A stretch of 64,000 bases of DNA from Balneolaceae bacterium. GTDB lineage: Bacteria; Bacteroidota; Rhodothermia; Balneolales; Balneolaceae. A program made the translations under genes and the position numbers. The stretch covers positions 124,001 through 188,000 of the forward strand of contig JAGYJQ010000001.1 in the NCBI GenBank assembly GCA_018401935.1. Reading direction: 5' to 3'. Under the pieces are notes generated by a model. That model did not search any database and was not told the origin of the DNA. It saw nothing but the letters and a program-made list of their open reading frames with translations. Shown in pieces: positions 52,611 through 62,175 of the stretch; position 1 is the stretch's first letter, and each line of letters begins with the position of its first letter.

Positions 52611-53155
52611 TAATCAAGCTTTTCGTCGTCGTAGTAGGCATCAAATTCTATTTGAGCGGCAATTCTAGGGTCATGATTCTCTTCAATGGTGGTAAGCGCA
52701 GTCTCTAGTTGACGCAGGGCTATATTCGTTAACATCTGCAGAAACTTAACAGCAATTTGAGGATGACGATCCATTAATACTTCGAAATCTGGCTTAAAGA
52801 ATCCCAATAAGGTGCAGTCCGTTTTACATAGTGCGGATGTTTTACGCTTTAGATTATACCCAATGGATAAAGCTCCAAAACTATCGGGGGAGCTTAATAA
52901 GAAAGCATTTGAATGATCCTGTATTTCTTGCTCAACTTCCTGACTCGACATCACTGTTAGTTCAACCGATCCGTCTTCGATGAAATACATTCCAGTTCCT
53001 GGATCATTTCGGTAAAATATATACTCCCCTGATTTGTATGTTCGACGATGGCATAGTTGTAAAAACTCATATCGTTCAAACGTGCTAAGATTTTGTAAAA
53101 ATCTAGACTGAAGGACTATTTTGGATTGTTGTTTAATACGCTTGTATGTACTCAT
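52610..53155 (-). CDS. Cyclic nucleotide-binding domain protein without a DNA-binding domain
   Basis: A 181-residue protein with a Crp/PKA-type sensor domain (LCHRRTYKSGEYIFYRNDPG; GMYFIEDGSVELTVM; SPDSFGALSIGYNLKRKTS) ending in a helix. No helix-turn-helix follows, so it is not a Crp-type activator. The role is probably ligand sensing or protein interaction. The phosphate-binding cassette is not the standard RxxxR form, so cNMP binding is uncertain. It sits 10 bases after the BamA/TamA-like gene and overlaps the RlmD-type gene. Confidence 0.8.
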   Translation of the reverse strand: MSTYKRIKQQSKIVLQSRFLQNLSTFERYEFLQLCHRRTYKSGEYIFYRNDPGTGMYFIEDGSVELTVMSSQEVEQEIQDHSNAFLLSSPDSFGALSIGYNLKRKTSALCKTDCTLLGFFKPDFEVLMDRHPQIAVKFLQMLTNIALRQLETALTTIEENHDPRIAAQIEFDAYYDDEKLD

Positions 53156-53165
53156 AATGTAATCC

Positions 53166-55682
53166 TTAAAAAGAGTGACCTATTCCAAAACTAAAATACA
53201 ATTTCTTGTCGTTAAACCATCCCAAATTCACATCATGAGCTCTGAGGGTGAAATCGAGGCGAATAACCACATAATCCCAATCGATGCGAATCCCTGAACC
53301 TGTACCAAGTGCAATTTGCCTATAAAAGTTCGAAAACAAAAACCGTCCTTGTTCCAATTGATCCTTGTTGTCTTGGGATCGAAAATCATTTCTAGGTCCA
53401 TACCATATGTTACCCGCATCGGCAAACAAAGCTCCATACCAATTAGCACCCAATAGGTTCTGAATAAGAACTTGTCTACTCTCCACAAATCCCGCAAGTT
53501 TTATTTCCCCGCCGTTAATGGTCACTTGATCCGAGCTAATAGTTCCCGGGCCTAACTGAAAAGGAGCCCAACCTCTTATATCATTGCTTCCACCCGCAAA
53601 AAAGCGACGATTGAGCGGGATAGAAGTGTTTTTTCCGAAAGGATGCGCAATTCCACCAAATAGGCGATAGGATAGAATAGTACCAGAAGCCAATGGAATG
53701 TACTGACGAAGATCCATGGTGAATATTGCAAACTGAGAGTATAACAGTTGGTTATCACTTAGCTTGAATAGGGTAGGTAGTTCTCCTTCAAGATCGCCTG
53801 GTGTGACTAAAAACCGATCAACTAAGTAGGGTAGATTACCACCAGCGGATAGGGAGAATTCTCTAAAATAACCGTTATTTCTTTTAATCAGACTGGTGGT
53901 GTAATCCCTAAAGCTATACCTAATAATAGAGGAGATTTGAGGCTCAAAATCTTGCAGTATACGAATATACTCTAAACTATTTTGACCAAACTCATCAATT
54001 AGATTCTTTTTGAATTCAGTAGATGGATTGGTATCGATAATATCTAATTCAAATAGATCAAGGGTGGAGAGTCTGGAATTAGAATGAGGTACTTCTAGCC
54101 TATAATTGAACTGTAAATCGGAATTTATATCAAAATAAAGTTGATCGGAGCGACTGTATGATAGTGAATAGGTTGAACGGGCACTTACAAAATTAGGCAC
54201 ATCATTTAAGCTTCTAAAAGGACGTGCTAATCTAGGTAGGGTGTATTCTCCTCGTAATTCATAGCTACGAAATAGTGAGGATTGAACCTGGTCCTTAGGA
54301 GTGATTTGCTGTATGGTTTCTTCACTCACAAATTCAAAACTTGAGTTTACACTTATATTAAGCCGTTCCGCAAGGCCATTGACATTTATATTACTATAAT
54401 CAATGCCCACACCCGTCCCGAATCCGTACCGCTTCATCCCGAAAAGCTCTGTGGTAATGCGATGCGGAGTAATGCTTTCTAGCTCGATATACACCGGAAT
54501 AATTTCGGCGCTAAAATCGGGATTAATCCCAAACTCGGATAATCCAAAGCGTTTTATGGTTATCATACCCAGGTTTTGTAATTCCCTAATACTCTGTAGA
54601 TAATCCGTTTCCGAATACAAATCCCCAGGTGTTATTGCGATTTGATCTATAATAACCTGATTTTTTGTAGGAAGGTTGGTCGATTTAGTGAGATTGATAG
54701 TGGCGGGTAGGCTTTGTTTGGATACAAGGGTTGTATCTTCCAATGTGGTGGTAGAGGTAGGCGTTAGCACAATTTTGTCACTACTGTAACGTAAACTGCT
54801 TACTTCGTTGCTTGGATTCTGTGCGTTGTTGTAGACAATATTTACATCACCAAACCTATATGAAGGTCCTGCGGCCACATAAAAAAGGGCTTTAAGTCCA
54901 TGATTTTGTTCTCCAGGTTGAATAAAAGCAATAACCGAGTCACGACTAGCAGAAGCATAGCCGTTGTTTTTTAAGAAAGACAAGATACGCTCTTGTTCCT
55001 GTCTTAGTTCTGTAGCATTATAGGCTTCAAATAACTGAAAAGTAGAGTCATTGATAGCCGTCTTAGTTAGAGGACTTCGAGCGTAAAAGCGTGTTTTTGT
55101 TTCTTTGGATAAGGTGGATGGGAATCCAGTGAATCCTACTGACTCGATGAAGTATCGAGGACCCTCTTGTATGATGTAGGATACTTCAACTTTGCTTTCC
55201 CGTAAGCTAACGATAGTGGTATCGACCTGCACATCCCTGTATCCAAGTGACTCATAATACAATCGTATTCTTTCCAAATCATTGCCCACTATAGATCGGT
55301 CGAGCAGGGAGGGATTCTCACCCACGCGACCATTACTCAGTGTATGAAGATACAGCCATGGTGTGAAGCGTGGTATGGCGAGAAACTCTCTATTTGTTCG
55401 GGTTTTAATCAAACCCTCTAGAACTCTGTCTTTTATGCTGGAATTGCCGCTAAAGCGAATTTTTCTGATTAGGACTTCCGTGTTTGAGCTAGCCTTTACC
55501 TCTTGCGCTGTTTGGGTTGAAATTTGAGCGTAGACATTCACGGTGCCAAGGCTAGCAACCAAGCAAAAAATAAAAAGAAAACATGTTGTGCTCAAAAGCG
55601 GGAAATATATGCAATCAAATAGGGTTAAAATGTACCTGAAAGGTATGAAAAATAAGATCGGCAAACCGTTTTTCGAATACAC
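53166..55682 (-). CDS. BamA/TamA-family outer-membrane protein
   Basis: An Omp85-type protein: POTRA-like repeats (VLIRKIRFSGNSSIKDRVLE, then YFIESVGFTGFP) precede a surface-antigen barrel (RRFFAGGSNDIRGWAPFQLG) ending in SFGIGHSF, with C-terminal Phe. Members insert or assemble outer-membrane proteins. No ATG is available at the N-terminus: the frame opens with GTG at 55682 (838 residues), while TTG at 55595 would give a cleaner signal peptide (STTCFLFIFCLVASLG) and 809 residues. It heads a four-gene unit. Confidence 0.88.
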   Translation of the reverse strand: MYSKNGLPILFFIPFRYILTLFDCIYFPLLSTTCFLFIFCLVASLGTVNVYAQISTQTAQEVKASSNTEVLIRKIRFSGNSSIKDRVLEGLIKTRTNREFLAIPRFTPWLYLHTLSNGRVGENPSLLDRSIVGNDLERIRLYYESLGYRDVQVDTTIVSLRESKVEVSYIIQEGPRYFIESVGFTGFPSTLSKETKTRFYARSPLTKTAINDSTFQLFEAYNATELRQEQERILSFLKNNGYASASRDSVIAFIQPGEQNHGLKALFYVAAGPSYRFGDVNIVYNNAQNPSNEVSSLRYSSDKIVLTPTSTTTLEDTTLVSKQSLPATINLTKSTNLPTKNQVIIDQIAITPGDLYSETDYLQSIRELQNLGMITIKRFGLSEFGINPDFSAEIIPVYIELESITPHRITTELFGMKRYGFGTGVGIDYSNINVNGLAERLNISVNSSFEFVSEETIQQITPKDQVQSSLFRSYELRGEYTLPRLARPFRSLNDVPNFVSARSTYSLSYSRSDQLYFDINSDLQFNYRLEVPHSNSRLSTLDLFELDIIDTNPSTEFKKNLIDEFGQNSLEYIRILQDFEPQISSIIRYSFRDYTTSLIKRNNGYFREFSLSAGGNLPYLVDRFLVTPGDLEGELPTLFKLSDNQLLYSQFAIFTMDLRQYIPLASGTILSYRLFGGIAHPFGKNTSIPLNRRFFAGGSNDIRGWAPFQLGPGTISSDQVTINGGEIKLAGFVESRQVLIQNLLGANWYGALFADAGNIWYGPRNDFRSQDNKDQLEQGRFLFSNFYRQIALGTGSGIRIDWDYVVIRLDFTLRAHDVNLGWFNDKKLYFSFGIGHSF

Positions 55683-55831
55683 TTTCTTGGAAAAATAACG
55701 CCCTTGTGATGGGGCATGGTATCCGCATTATAGTAAATGAAAGCTAGATGGATTGAAGCGGTGATGCCGTTTGCAATTACAATTCGAAAAGTGTTTAGCT
55801 TGGTAAAAAAAATGTGTAGTGGATGTAGTAT

Positions 55832-55853
55832 GCGCTATCTCAAATGATAGCGC
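55832..55853 (-). terminator. Hairpin, possible terminator of the DUF2795 gene
   Basis: GCGCTATC (55832-55839) and GATAGCGC (55846-55853) form a perfect 8-bp stem with a 6-base loop, 14 bases after the DUF2795 stop on the minus strand. The U-rich tract lies ~20 bases further on, so this is not a standard intrinsic terminator. Confidence 0.45.
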
Positions 55854-55867
55854 TTGTACTACGCTAG

Positions 55868-56122
55868 TTACACATCATCATAGTCAAATCCTTCGTCTTC
55901 TTCGTTGTGAAAGAAGTCTTCCTTTCTAATGTAATCTGGCCAAATATCCTCAATACCCTCGTAAATGATTTCTTCGCCCTCATCAATTTCCTCGAGCTCT
56001 TCCAAGTTTACAATAACTTGATTAGGTAAGCCATTTCTCTCTGCCCATTCTATAAGCTCTTCGCGAGTTGCTGGAAAAGGTGCCTCGTCTAGAGCGGCGG
56101 CTAATTCAACGGTCCAAATCAT
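55868..56122 (-). CDS. DUF2795 domain-containing small acidic protein
   Basis: An 84-residue protein: MIWTVELAAALDEAPFPATREELIEWAERNGLP is the DUF2795 region, followed by QVIVNLEELEEIDEGEE and a very acidic tail (NEEDEGFDYDDV). The family is widespread in Bacteroidota and Chlorobi and has no established role. It is divergent from tatA. A minus-strand TATTTTTG at 56246-56239 could be its -7 element, about 110 bases upstream. Confidence 0.82.
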   Translation of the reverse strand: MIWTVELAAALDEAPFPATREELIEWAERNGLPNQVIVNLEELEEIDEGEEIIYEGIEDIWPDYIRKEDFFHNEEDEGFDYDDV

Positions 56123-56275
56123 AATTTTATACGTACGTTAAGATTGATAGTATATTAAACGAGAGAGTAGGTAAAAATTCAAGTCTTTCCCAGAATTTTT
56201 TTTATACTCAATTCGTGCCGAAAATATTGCTATCTTAGCAAAAATACATCATCGAATTAACGAATATACATTTTT

Positions 56276-56491
56276 ATGTTTAATTCATTAGGACCAACCG
56301 AAATTATCATCATTGCACTCTTCATATTAGTTTTCTTTGGAGCTAAGAGAATTCCAGAGTTGGCTAAAGGTTTAGGGCAAGGGATACAAGAGTTTAGAAA
56401 AGCCTCTCGCGATATTAAAAAGGAAATCGAAGAAAGTTCCCGCGATATTGAAGAGACGGTAAAGAACGAAGATAAAGAATCAGCAAAATAA
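56276..56491 (+). CDS. tatA: Sec-independent protein translocase TatA
   Basis: A 71-residue protein with the TatA layout: an N-terminal membrane helix (GPTEIIIIALFILVFFGAKR), a hinge with FGAKRIPELAKGLGQGI, then an amphipathic charged helix (FRKASRDIKKEIEESSRDIE). TatA forms the pore of the twin-arginine export system for folded proteins. No tatC is in the window. It precedes gatA by 12 bases. Confidence 0.93.
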   Translation: MFNSLGPTEIIIIALFILVFFGAKRIPELAKGLGQGIQEFRKASRDIKKEIEESSRDIEETVKNEDKESAK

Positions 56492-56503
56492 GAAGGCGTT
56501 ATT

Positions 56504-57958
56504 TTGTCTAAACAAACGATACGATCCGTCCAAAAACGCATCGCCAATGGAGAACTTCGGCTACGAGATTTGGTAGCCGAACACCTAGAAACTATTGAAA
56601 AAAATAACACGGTCATTAATGCGGTTACCCATCTTGATATGCTTGGAGTCTATGAGAAGGCAGACCGTATTGAAACAAAAATTAAAGATGGTACCGCAGG
56701 ACCACTAGCAGGAGCCGTTGTGGGAATAAAGGAAGCTATTTGTGAAGCTGGAAAACCCGCTACCTGTGCTTCGAATATGCTCCGTGATTTCAAGAGTGTG
56801 TATAATGCCACAGTCGTTGATCGAATGCACAACGACGATGCTCTTTTTTTAGCCCGGCTCAATATGGATGAATTTGCCATGGGTTCTACCAATGAATACT
56901 CCATACACGGACCAGCAAAAAATCCTCACCATACTGATTTTGTAACAGGTGGTTCATCCGGCGGTAGCGCGGCAGCAGTAGCGGCGAATTTTGTCCAAGC
57001 CAGCCTTGGTTCAGATACTGGCGGATCTATACGTCAACCAGCTGCTTATTGCGGTGTGGTAGGGCTTAAACCATCTTATGGGAGAGTCTCACGATATGGT
57101 TTGATTGCCTATGCCTCTTCATTTGATTCTATTGGACCATTGACCAATACGGTGGAAGATGCGGCATTACTATTAGGAAGCATTGCCGGTCATGATAAAA
57201 ATGATATGACATCGGTTGCAGCGCCCGTGGCTGATTATATGGATGCAGTCGATAACCCTAATCAACATCTCCGAATAGGTATCCCCGAGGAATATTTTGG
57301 AGAAGGTTTAGATGTCGAAATTCATCAAGAGATCATGAACATGATGAGTCAGCTAGAGGCGGAGGGCGCTACATTAGTACCCATTAAACTTCCTCACAGT
57401 GAGTATGCAATAGCTACCTACTACATTTTGGCTACTGCCGAGGCTTCAAGTAATCTAGCGCGCTACGATGGTGTGCGATTTGGGCACAGAGCTTCCGCCG
57501 ATGCGATTAAAAAGCTTGAGAGTGAAGATACCGCCCTGAACAAGATGTATAAACTAAGCCGTACAGAAGGCTTTGGTTTAGAGGTGAAACGCCGCATCAT
57601 GCTCGGCACCTATGTACTGAGTTCTGGGTATTATGATGCTTATTATGCTAAGGCACAGAAAGTACGGCGATTGATTCAGCAAGATTTCCTACAAGCGTTT
57701 GAACAGGTTCATGTAATTGTTAGCCCCACAGCACCCACAACCGCATTTCCGGTTGGAAGTAAATTAGACGATCCTGTTCAAATGTATCTCAATGATATAT
57801 ATACTATCTCAGCTAATTTAGCGGGAATTGGTGGGATTAATGTGCCGATTGGGTTTCATACCAATGGTTTGCCCATGGGATTACAATTTATGGCACCCGC
57901 ATGTAAAGAAGAAAGGTTGATTGCAGCAGCCAGACTAATAGAACGCCTTCAGGCTTAG
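56504..57958 (+). CDS. gatA: Glutamyl/aspartyl-tRNA amidotransferase subunit A
   Basis: GatA releases ammonia from glutamine for GatCAB, converting Glu-tRNA-Gln or Asp-tRNA-Asn. The 484-residue amidase has the catalytic lysine region GAVVGIKEAIC, and the serines in TGGSSGGSAAAVAANF and SDTGGSIRQPAAYCGVVGLK. The start is TTG at 56504 with AGAAGG at 56491-56496; the next in-frame Met is near residue 46. gatB and gatC are not adjacent. prmA follows. Confidence 0.94.
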   Translation: MSKQTIRSVQKRIANGELRLRDLVAEHLETIEKNNTVINAVTHLDMLGVYEKADRIETKIKDGTAGPLAGAVVGIKEAICEAGKPATCASNMLRDFKSVYNATVVDRMHNDDALFLARLNMDEFAMGSTNEYSIHGPAKNPHHTDFVTGGSSGGSAAAVAANFVQASLGSDTGGSIRQPAAYCGVVGLKPSYGRVSRYGLIAYASSFDSIGPLTNTVEDAALLLGSIAGHDKNDMTSVAAPVADYMDAVDNPNQHLRIGIPEEYFGEGLDVEIHQEIMNMMSQLEAEGATLVPIKLPHSEYAIATYYILATAEASSNLARYDGVRFGHRASADAIKKLESEDTALNKMYKLSRTEGFGLEVKRRIMLGTYVLSSGYYDAYYAKAQKVRRLIQQDFLQAFEQVHVIVSPTAPTTAFPVGSKLDDPVQMYLNDIYTISANLAGIGGINVPIGFHTNGLPMGLQFMAPACKEERLIAAARLIERLQA

Positions 57959-57968
57959 GATAATTTTC

Positions 57969-58811
57969 ATGAACCAAGCCTATCTAGAGCTACAGCTTCA
58001 GCTGCACAGCACAGACCCCTCAATAATTATTGCTGAGCTTAATGAACTGGGATTTTCAGGCTTCGACGATACAGAAGAGTTATTAAAGGCATATATTGAA
58101 CATTCTGTTTGGACTGAAGTACAAAAAGAGGTAGAGATGATTTTGGCCACCTTTCCTGAGCTAACCATTGTTGCTAAACAAATCATAGAGCAAAAAAATT
58201 GGAATGAGGAATGGGAAAAGAGTATTCAGCCACAGTTAATTGGGCCCTTTTATGTGTATCCTAGTTGGAATAAAAAAGTAATTCCCACAAATACCATTCC
58301 GCTCATGATTGATCCAAAAATGGCTTTTGGGACTGGTACTCATGAAACGACGAGGTTACTGCTATCTTGGTTGCCATCAGCGGTGAATAAAAAGGATACC
58401 GTTTTAGATGCGGGTACAGGAACAGGTATTTTAGGAATAGCCGCTAGCAAACTCGGAGCAAGTTCGATAGAGGGTTTTGATATTGATCCATGGAGTGTTG
58501 AAAATGTAGCCGAAAATATGGAGAAAAATGAGGTACATAACTTCAAGGCGTATTTTGGAAGTATGGAACAAATTAATCCAGCTCAAACATTTGATGTTAT
58601 CTTGGCCAACATTAATATAGTTGCACTTAGAGAACTAGTTCCTGTATTTAAAAAGCACCTAAAGAAAGATGGTTCATTACTAATATCTGGCTTGTTGAGC
58701 ATCGATATAGATTTGTTCACCGATCAGGTAATTCGAGACGAATTTACTGTTCGTGAGCAAAATGACTTAGGAGAGTGGTCTGCACTTTGGTTAAAGCCCG
58801 TTGTTTACTAA
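57969..58811 (+). CDS. prmA: Ribosomal protein L11 methyltransferase
   Basis: PrmA trimethylates L11. The 280-residue protein has an N-terminal substrate-recognition domain (about 1-90; DDTEELLKAYI) and a SAM domain with VLDAGTGTGILGIAASKLGA near 139, plus ILANINIVALRELVP, the PrmA form of the NIxxxxL motif. The MIDPKMAFGTGTHETTRL stretch is highly characteristic. The length is normal. It is 10 bases after gatA, so they probably share a transcript. Confidence 0.95.
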   Translation: MNQAYLELQLQLHSTDPSIIIAELNELGFSGFDDTEELLKAYIEHSVWTEVQKEVEMILATFPELTIVAKQIIEQKNWNEEWEKSIQPQLIGPFYVYPSWNKKVIPTNTIPLMIDPKMAFGTGTHETTRLLLSWLPSAVNKKDTVLDAGTGTGILGIAASKLGASSIEGFDIDPWSVENVAENMEKNEVHNFKAYFGSMEQINPAQTFDVILANINIVALRELVPVFKKHLKKDGSLLISGLLSIDIDLFTDQVIRDEFTVREQNDLGEWSALWLKPVVY

Positions 58812-58886
58812 ATTTAGTAGCGTTTTTAATCAAGCTTAGTTTAGCTTCCATTAATCTTAAAAGCTTCTCTTTCATAGGATGAACTA

Positions 58887-59798
58887 GTGTATACAGCATC
58901 AATTGATATAGGTACTAATTCTGTTTTACTGCTCATTGCCGAGCGTACAGGACAAGGATTACGCGTACATCAAGAAGTGCAGCGTTTACCTAGATTGGGT
59001 GCCATGGTAGATTCGAATGGGTTTCTCGCTAGGCATAGCATAGATAAAGTGGTCGAGGTGTTAACGGAGTATGCCGATATTATCCAAACCTATGGTGATG
59101 GGGTACTCAAAAAAACACGGGTCACGGCAACTAGTGCTGTTCGAGATGCAGCCAATAAGAAAGAGTTTCTAGCACTAGTGAAGGAGGCCGTAGGCTTAGA
59201 GATTCAGATACTAAGTGGGGAAGAGGAAGCAAAATACACCTATTTAGGAGCGATCAGTCAAACGAAGTTAGCATCAACTTCCATACTAGTAGTAGATATT
59301 GGCGGGGGTAGTACCGAATTAGCGATGGGTGACTCAACTCAGTGGCTACGTGGAATTTCAGTTGATATGGGATGTGTTCGGTTCAATGAACGTTATTTAT
59401 TACATAATCCCCCATATCAAGAAGAGATAGGAGAGTGCAGGCGTTCAATAGAAGCATTATTAGAGTCGACCAAATTACGATTTCCTCCTGATACACAGAT
59501 TGTTGCAGTCTCTGGTACGGCTACCTCATTAGCAGCTATTGATCAACAACTGTTTCCATATCAATCTTCCCGAATAAATAATTATCGATTAAACACCGAT
59601 AAATTAGCCAAGAGTATTGAGGTATTCAGCTTACATACCTATGAACAATTGGTTGAATTACATCCCGAAGTAATGAAAGGTAGAGCAGATGTTTTTTTAG
59701 CTGGCTTACTGATACTAGAGGGGGTACTTCGATTCGCAGGGGTGGAGGAATTCGTTGTGTCTAGTGGTGGAATTAGACATGGTATACTGCTAAGTTAA
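58887..59798 (+). CDS. Ppx/GppA-type phosphatase
   Basis: A 303-residue ASKHA-fold protein that hydrolyses polyphosphate or pppGpp in its family. Motifs are the N-terminal SIDIGTNSVLLLIAER, ATSAVRDAANKKEFL, LSGEEEAKYTYLGA, VVDIGGGSTELAMG, VSGTATSLAAID and the final SSGGIRHGIL. It lacks the C-terminal HD domain of the long GppA form and resembles the short Ppx/GppA type. The start is GTG at 58887 with AGGATG upstream. The ECF sigma gene follows six bases later. Confidence 0.91.
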   Translation: MYTASIDIGTNSVLLLIAERTGQGLRVHQEVQRLPRLGAMVDSNGFLARHSIDKVVEVLTEYADIIQTYGDGVLKKTRVTATSAVRDAANKKEFLALVKEAVGLEIQILSGEEEAKYTYLGAISQTKLASTSILVVDIGGGSTELAMGDSTQWLRGISVDMGCVRFNERYLLHNPPYQEEIGECRRSIEALLESTKLRFPPDTQIVAVSGTATSLAAIDQQLFPYQSSRINNYRLNTDKLAKSIEVFSLHTYEQLVELHPEVMKGRADVFLAGLLILEGVLRFAGVEEFVVSSGGIRHGILLS

Positions 59799-59803
59799 GC
59801 TAT

Positions 59804-60424
59804 ATGTCTACACAAAACTCCGAACATACCATTCGCCAAGATGCCTCCATTAGTTCATTACAAGATGATCAATGGGTAGTATTGGCAGTTAAAGGAGATG
59901 AAAAAGCCTACTCTGAACTAACTCAAAAATACCAAAAACCTCTTTATTTCCACGTGCGTAAAATGATTAGGAATACCGATTTTGCGGAGGATTTGGTTCA
60001 AGATATATTTTTTAAAGCATTTAAAAGCTTAAAAAACTACAAGAACGACTATGCTTTTTCGACTTGGCTGTATCGAATAGCAACAAATCATACCATCGAT
60101 TATTTGCGAAAAAAAAAGCTTGAAACCCTAAGTATTCATGCAGATGATTCTGATGATACCCATGCTGCCATTCAGCTCGCAGATCAAGATAGTTTTACCG
60201 ATGAGCCCATGATCCGGCGGGAACGGAAAAATAAAGTCCACGAAGCCATTGATCAATTGCCTGAAAAATATCGAGAGGTCATATTAAAACGTCATATTGA
60301 AGAGAAAAGCTATCAAGAAATTTCCGAAGAGATGGATATACCGCTAGGCACGGTAAAGGCACATATATTTAGAGCAAGAGAGTTATTATATAAGTACATG
60401 AAGGATACCATTAAAGATTATTAA
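59804..60424 (+). CDS. ECF-type RNA polymerase sigma factor
   Basis: A 206-residue sigma-70 family protein with region 2 (DFAEDLVQDIFFKAFKSLKN; FSTWLYRIATNHTIDYLRKK) and region 4 (LPEKYREVILKRHIEEKSYQ; EEMDIPLGTVKAHIFRARE). No anti-sigma factor gene follows: the next gene, queG, is convergent and overlaps it by four bases. It is close to the Ppx/GppA gene, and a shared stress role is possible but unproven. Confidence 0.92.
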   Translation: MSTQNSEHTIRQDASISSLQDDQWVVLAVKGDEKAYSELTQKYQKPLYFHVRKMIRNTDFAEDLVQDIFFKAFKSLKNYKNDYAFSTWLYRIATNHTIDYLRKKKLETLSIHADDSDDTHAAIQLADQDSFTDEPMIRRERKNKVHEAIDQLPEKYREVILKRHIEEKSYQEISEEMDIPLGTVKAHIFRARELLYKYMKDTIKDY

Positions 60425-61359
60425 TGATTGTTTAAAACGATGGTAGCATTTCGTATAAAATCCTTGTATTTCACACGGCGAATAGCTGTCCCATTAAAAT
60501 AACCCTCATACTCTTCTTCTTGAAGTTGAGACCAATCCAGTGGACTAAGAGTGATCCAGCTTTCGTGGGGTTGAAATTCGGGCCAATGCCCTAATAGAGC
60601 TTTTCTGTTCCAAGGACATACTTCTTGGCAGATATCACAGCCAAAAATCCAGTTCCCCATTTTTTCCTGAAAGAATGATGGTATTTCTCCATCATGTTCA
60701 ATATTCCAGTGTGAAATACACTTAGCCCCATCAATTTTTTGTGGCTCATAGATTGCATCGGTAGGGCAGGCGTCTATACAGCGTGTGCATGTGCCACAAT
60801 GGTCGGTGGTAGGATGATCATATAACAAAGGGATATTCAACAGCATGTCAGCAATAAAGAAGTACGAACCAAGCTGTTTGTTAAGTAAGTTGCCATTTTT
60901 ACCAATCCACCCAAGGCCCGACCGTTGGGCCCAACTTCGTTCAAGTACTGGAGCTGAATCTACAAAATAGCGCCCCTCTGCAATAGGTATTTCTTGTTGA
61001 ATTCGTTGGTAAAGCAACTTGAGCTTTTTTTTGATTACGCGGTGATAATCTCGTCCTTGGGCATATCGAGCAAAAGATACGCTTTCGTTTGTATGAGATT
61101 GGTCTTCTTTTCTATGATAACTCACCAATAAGGAAATAACGCTTTGTGTACCTGGAACAAGTAGGCGGGGATCAACGCGTTTATCATGATTGTTTTCCAT
61201 CCATGACATAGATCCATTACGCCCTTGTTCGAGCCATATACTAAGTCGTCTATCGTCATCTTCTAAATAGGTCGCCTGTGCAAATCCAATGGCATCAAAG
61301 CCCATTTCAAGGGCACTGTTCCGAATAAACTGTGTCCATCGCTCTTGTTCTTGGGTCAT
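60421..61359 (-). CDS. queG: Epoxyqueuosine reductase
   Basis: QueG reduces epoxyqueuosine in tRNA to queuosine, the last step of the pathway begun by QueD and QueE at 6804-7830. The 312-residue protein has a cobalamin-binding N domain with SFARYAQGRDYHRVIKKKL, and two [4Fe-4S] motifs: CGTCTRCIDACP near 190 and CDICQEVCPWN near 243. The length matches the short QueG form without HEAT repeats. Its 3' end overlaps that of the ECF sigma gene. Confidence 0.95.
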   Translation of the reverse strand: MTQEQERWTQFIRNSALEMGFDAIGFAQATYLEDDDRRLSIWLEQGRNGSMSWMENNHDKRVDPRLLVPGTQSVISLLVSYHRKEDQSHTNESVSFARYAQGRDYHRVIKKKLKLLYQRIQQEIPIAEGRYFVDSAPVLERSWAQRSGLGWIGKNGNLLNKQLGSYFFIADMLLNIPLLYDHPTTDHCGTCTRCIDACPTDAIYEPQKIDGAKCISHWNIEHDGEIPSFFQEKMGNWIFGCDICQEVCPWNRKALLGHWPEFQPHESWITLSPLDWSQLQEEEYEGYFNGTAIRRVKYKDFIRNATIVLNNH

Positions 61360-61381
61360 AATGATTGAGTCTGTTGTACTC

Positions 61382-61426
61382 TTTTATGCTCTGTTGTATT
61401 CTGAAATGCTGTTTTATGCTCTGTTG
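61382..61426. repeat. Two 15-bp direct copies (TTTTATGCTCTGTTG) 30 bp apart
   Basis: Copies are at 61382-61396 and 61412-61426, identical over all 15 bases. They lie in the 144-bp gap upstream of queG and downstream of the FtsE-like gene. A regulator binding pair is possible but nothing else supports it. Confidence 0.6.
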
Positions 61427-61503
61427 AACGGATATATGGTGATTTATTAATTTAACGAGTAATGGTGCTAGCTAATTAATTACACGAATAGGATACGGAC
61501 TAC

Positions 61504-62175
61504 TTAGATATCCAAATCATTAATTTTTCCATCCTTGAGCATAACCGTTCGACTTGGGTATTTCTTTACCAGACTATGATCGTGGGTAACCATTAGAATC
61601 GCTGTACCTCTTTTGTGAATACTCAGTAGTATATCCATGATTTCTCTTGAGGCATCGGGGTCTAAATTCCCAGTGGGTTCATCGGCCAGTAATAGTCGAG
61701 GTTCATTGGCCAAAGCACGAGCGATAACTACTCGTTGTTGCTCTCCGCCCGAAAGATCTTGTGGCATCTGTTTAAAACGATGGCTAAGACCGACTAGAGC
61801 CAGCAATTCATTTACTTTTGCAGGTATCTTTGACGAAGGAAAGCCTGTTACATGCAGAGTAAAAGCCACATTTTCAAAAATATTACGATCCATGAGCAAT
61901 TGGAAATCTTGAAAAACAATACCCATACTTCGTCGAAGTTCAGGTATTTTTTTGGCTTTTAGGCTATTTAATTGATATCCATTCACCACAACTTCACCGG
62001 ATTGTGCAATGACATCGCGATATAATAACTTTAAAATACTGCTCTTTCCAACACCTGTTGGGCCAATTAAATACACAAACTCCTGTTGAACTAGTTTGAA
62101 ATTAGCACCGATTAAAATACTTCTATGGTCGTAATTCAACGAAACGTTTTTTAACTGAACTATGGGTTCTGACAT
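61504..62175 (-). CDS. FtsE-like ABC transporter ATP-binding protein
   Basis: A 223-residue ATPase: Walker [18 protein letters not shown] near 38, signature [20 protein letters not shown], Walker [16 protein letters not shown]. The spacing, with [17 protein letters not shown] after the Q-loop and [11 protein letters not shown] at the end, resembles FtsE of the FtsEX complex, which controls septal peptidoglycan hydrolases. No ftsX is adjacent, so a different permease partner is possible. It overlaps the methyltransferase gene by 16 bases. Confidence 0.87.
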   Translation of the reverse strand: MSEPIVQLKNVSLNYDHRSILIGANFKLVQQEFVYLIGPTGVGKSSILKLLYRDVIAQSGEVVVNGYQLNSLKAKKIPELRRSMGIVFQDFQLLMDRNIFENVAFTLHVTGFPSSKIPAKVNELLALVGLSHRFKQMPQDLSGGEQQRVVIARALANEPRLLLADEPTGNLDPDASREIMDILLSIHKRGTAILMVTHDHSLVKKYPSRTVMLKDGKINDLDI

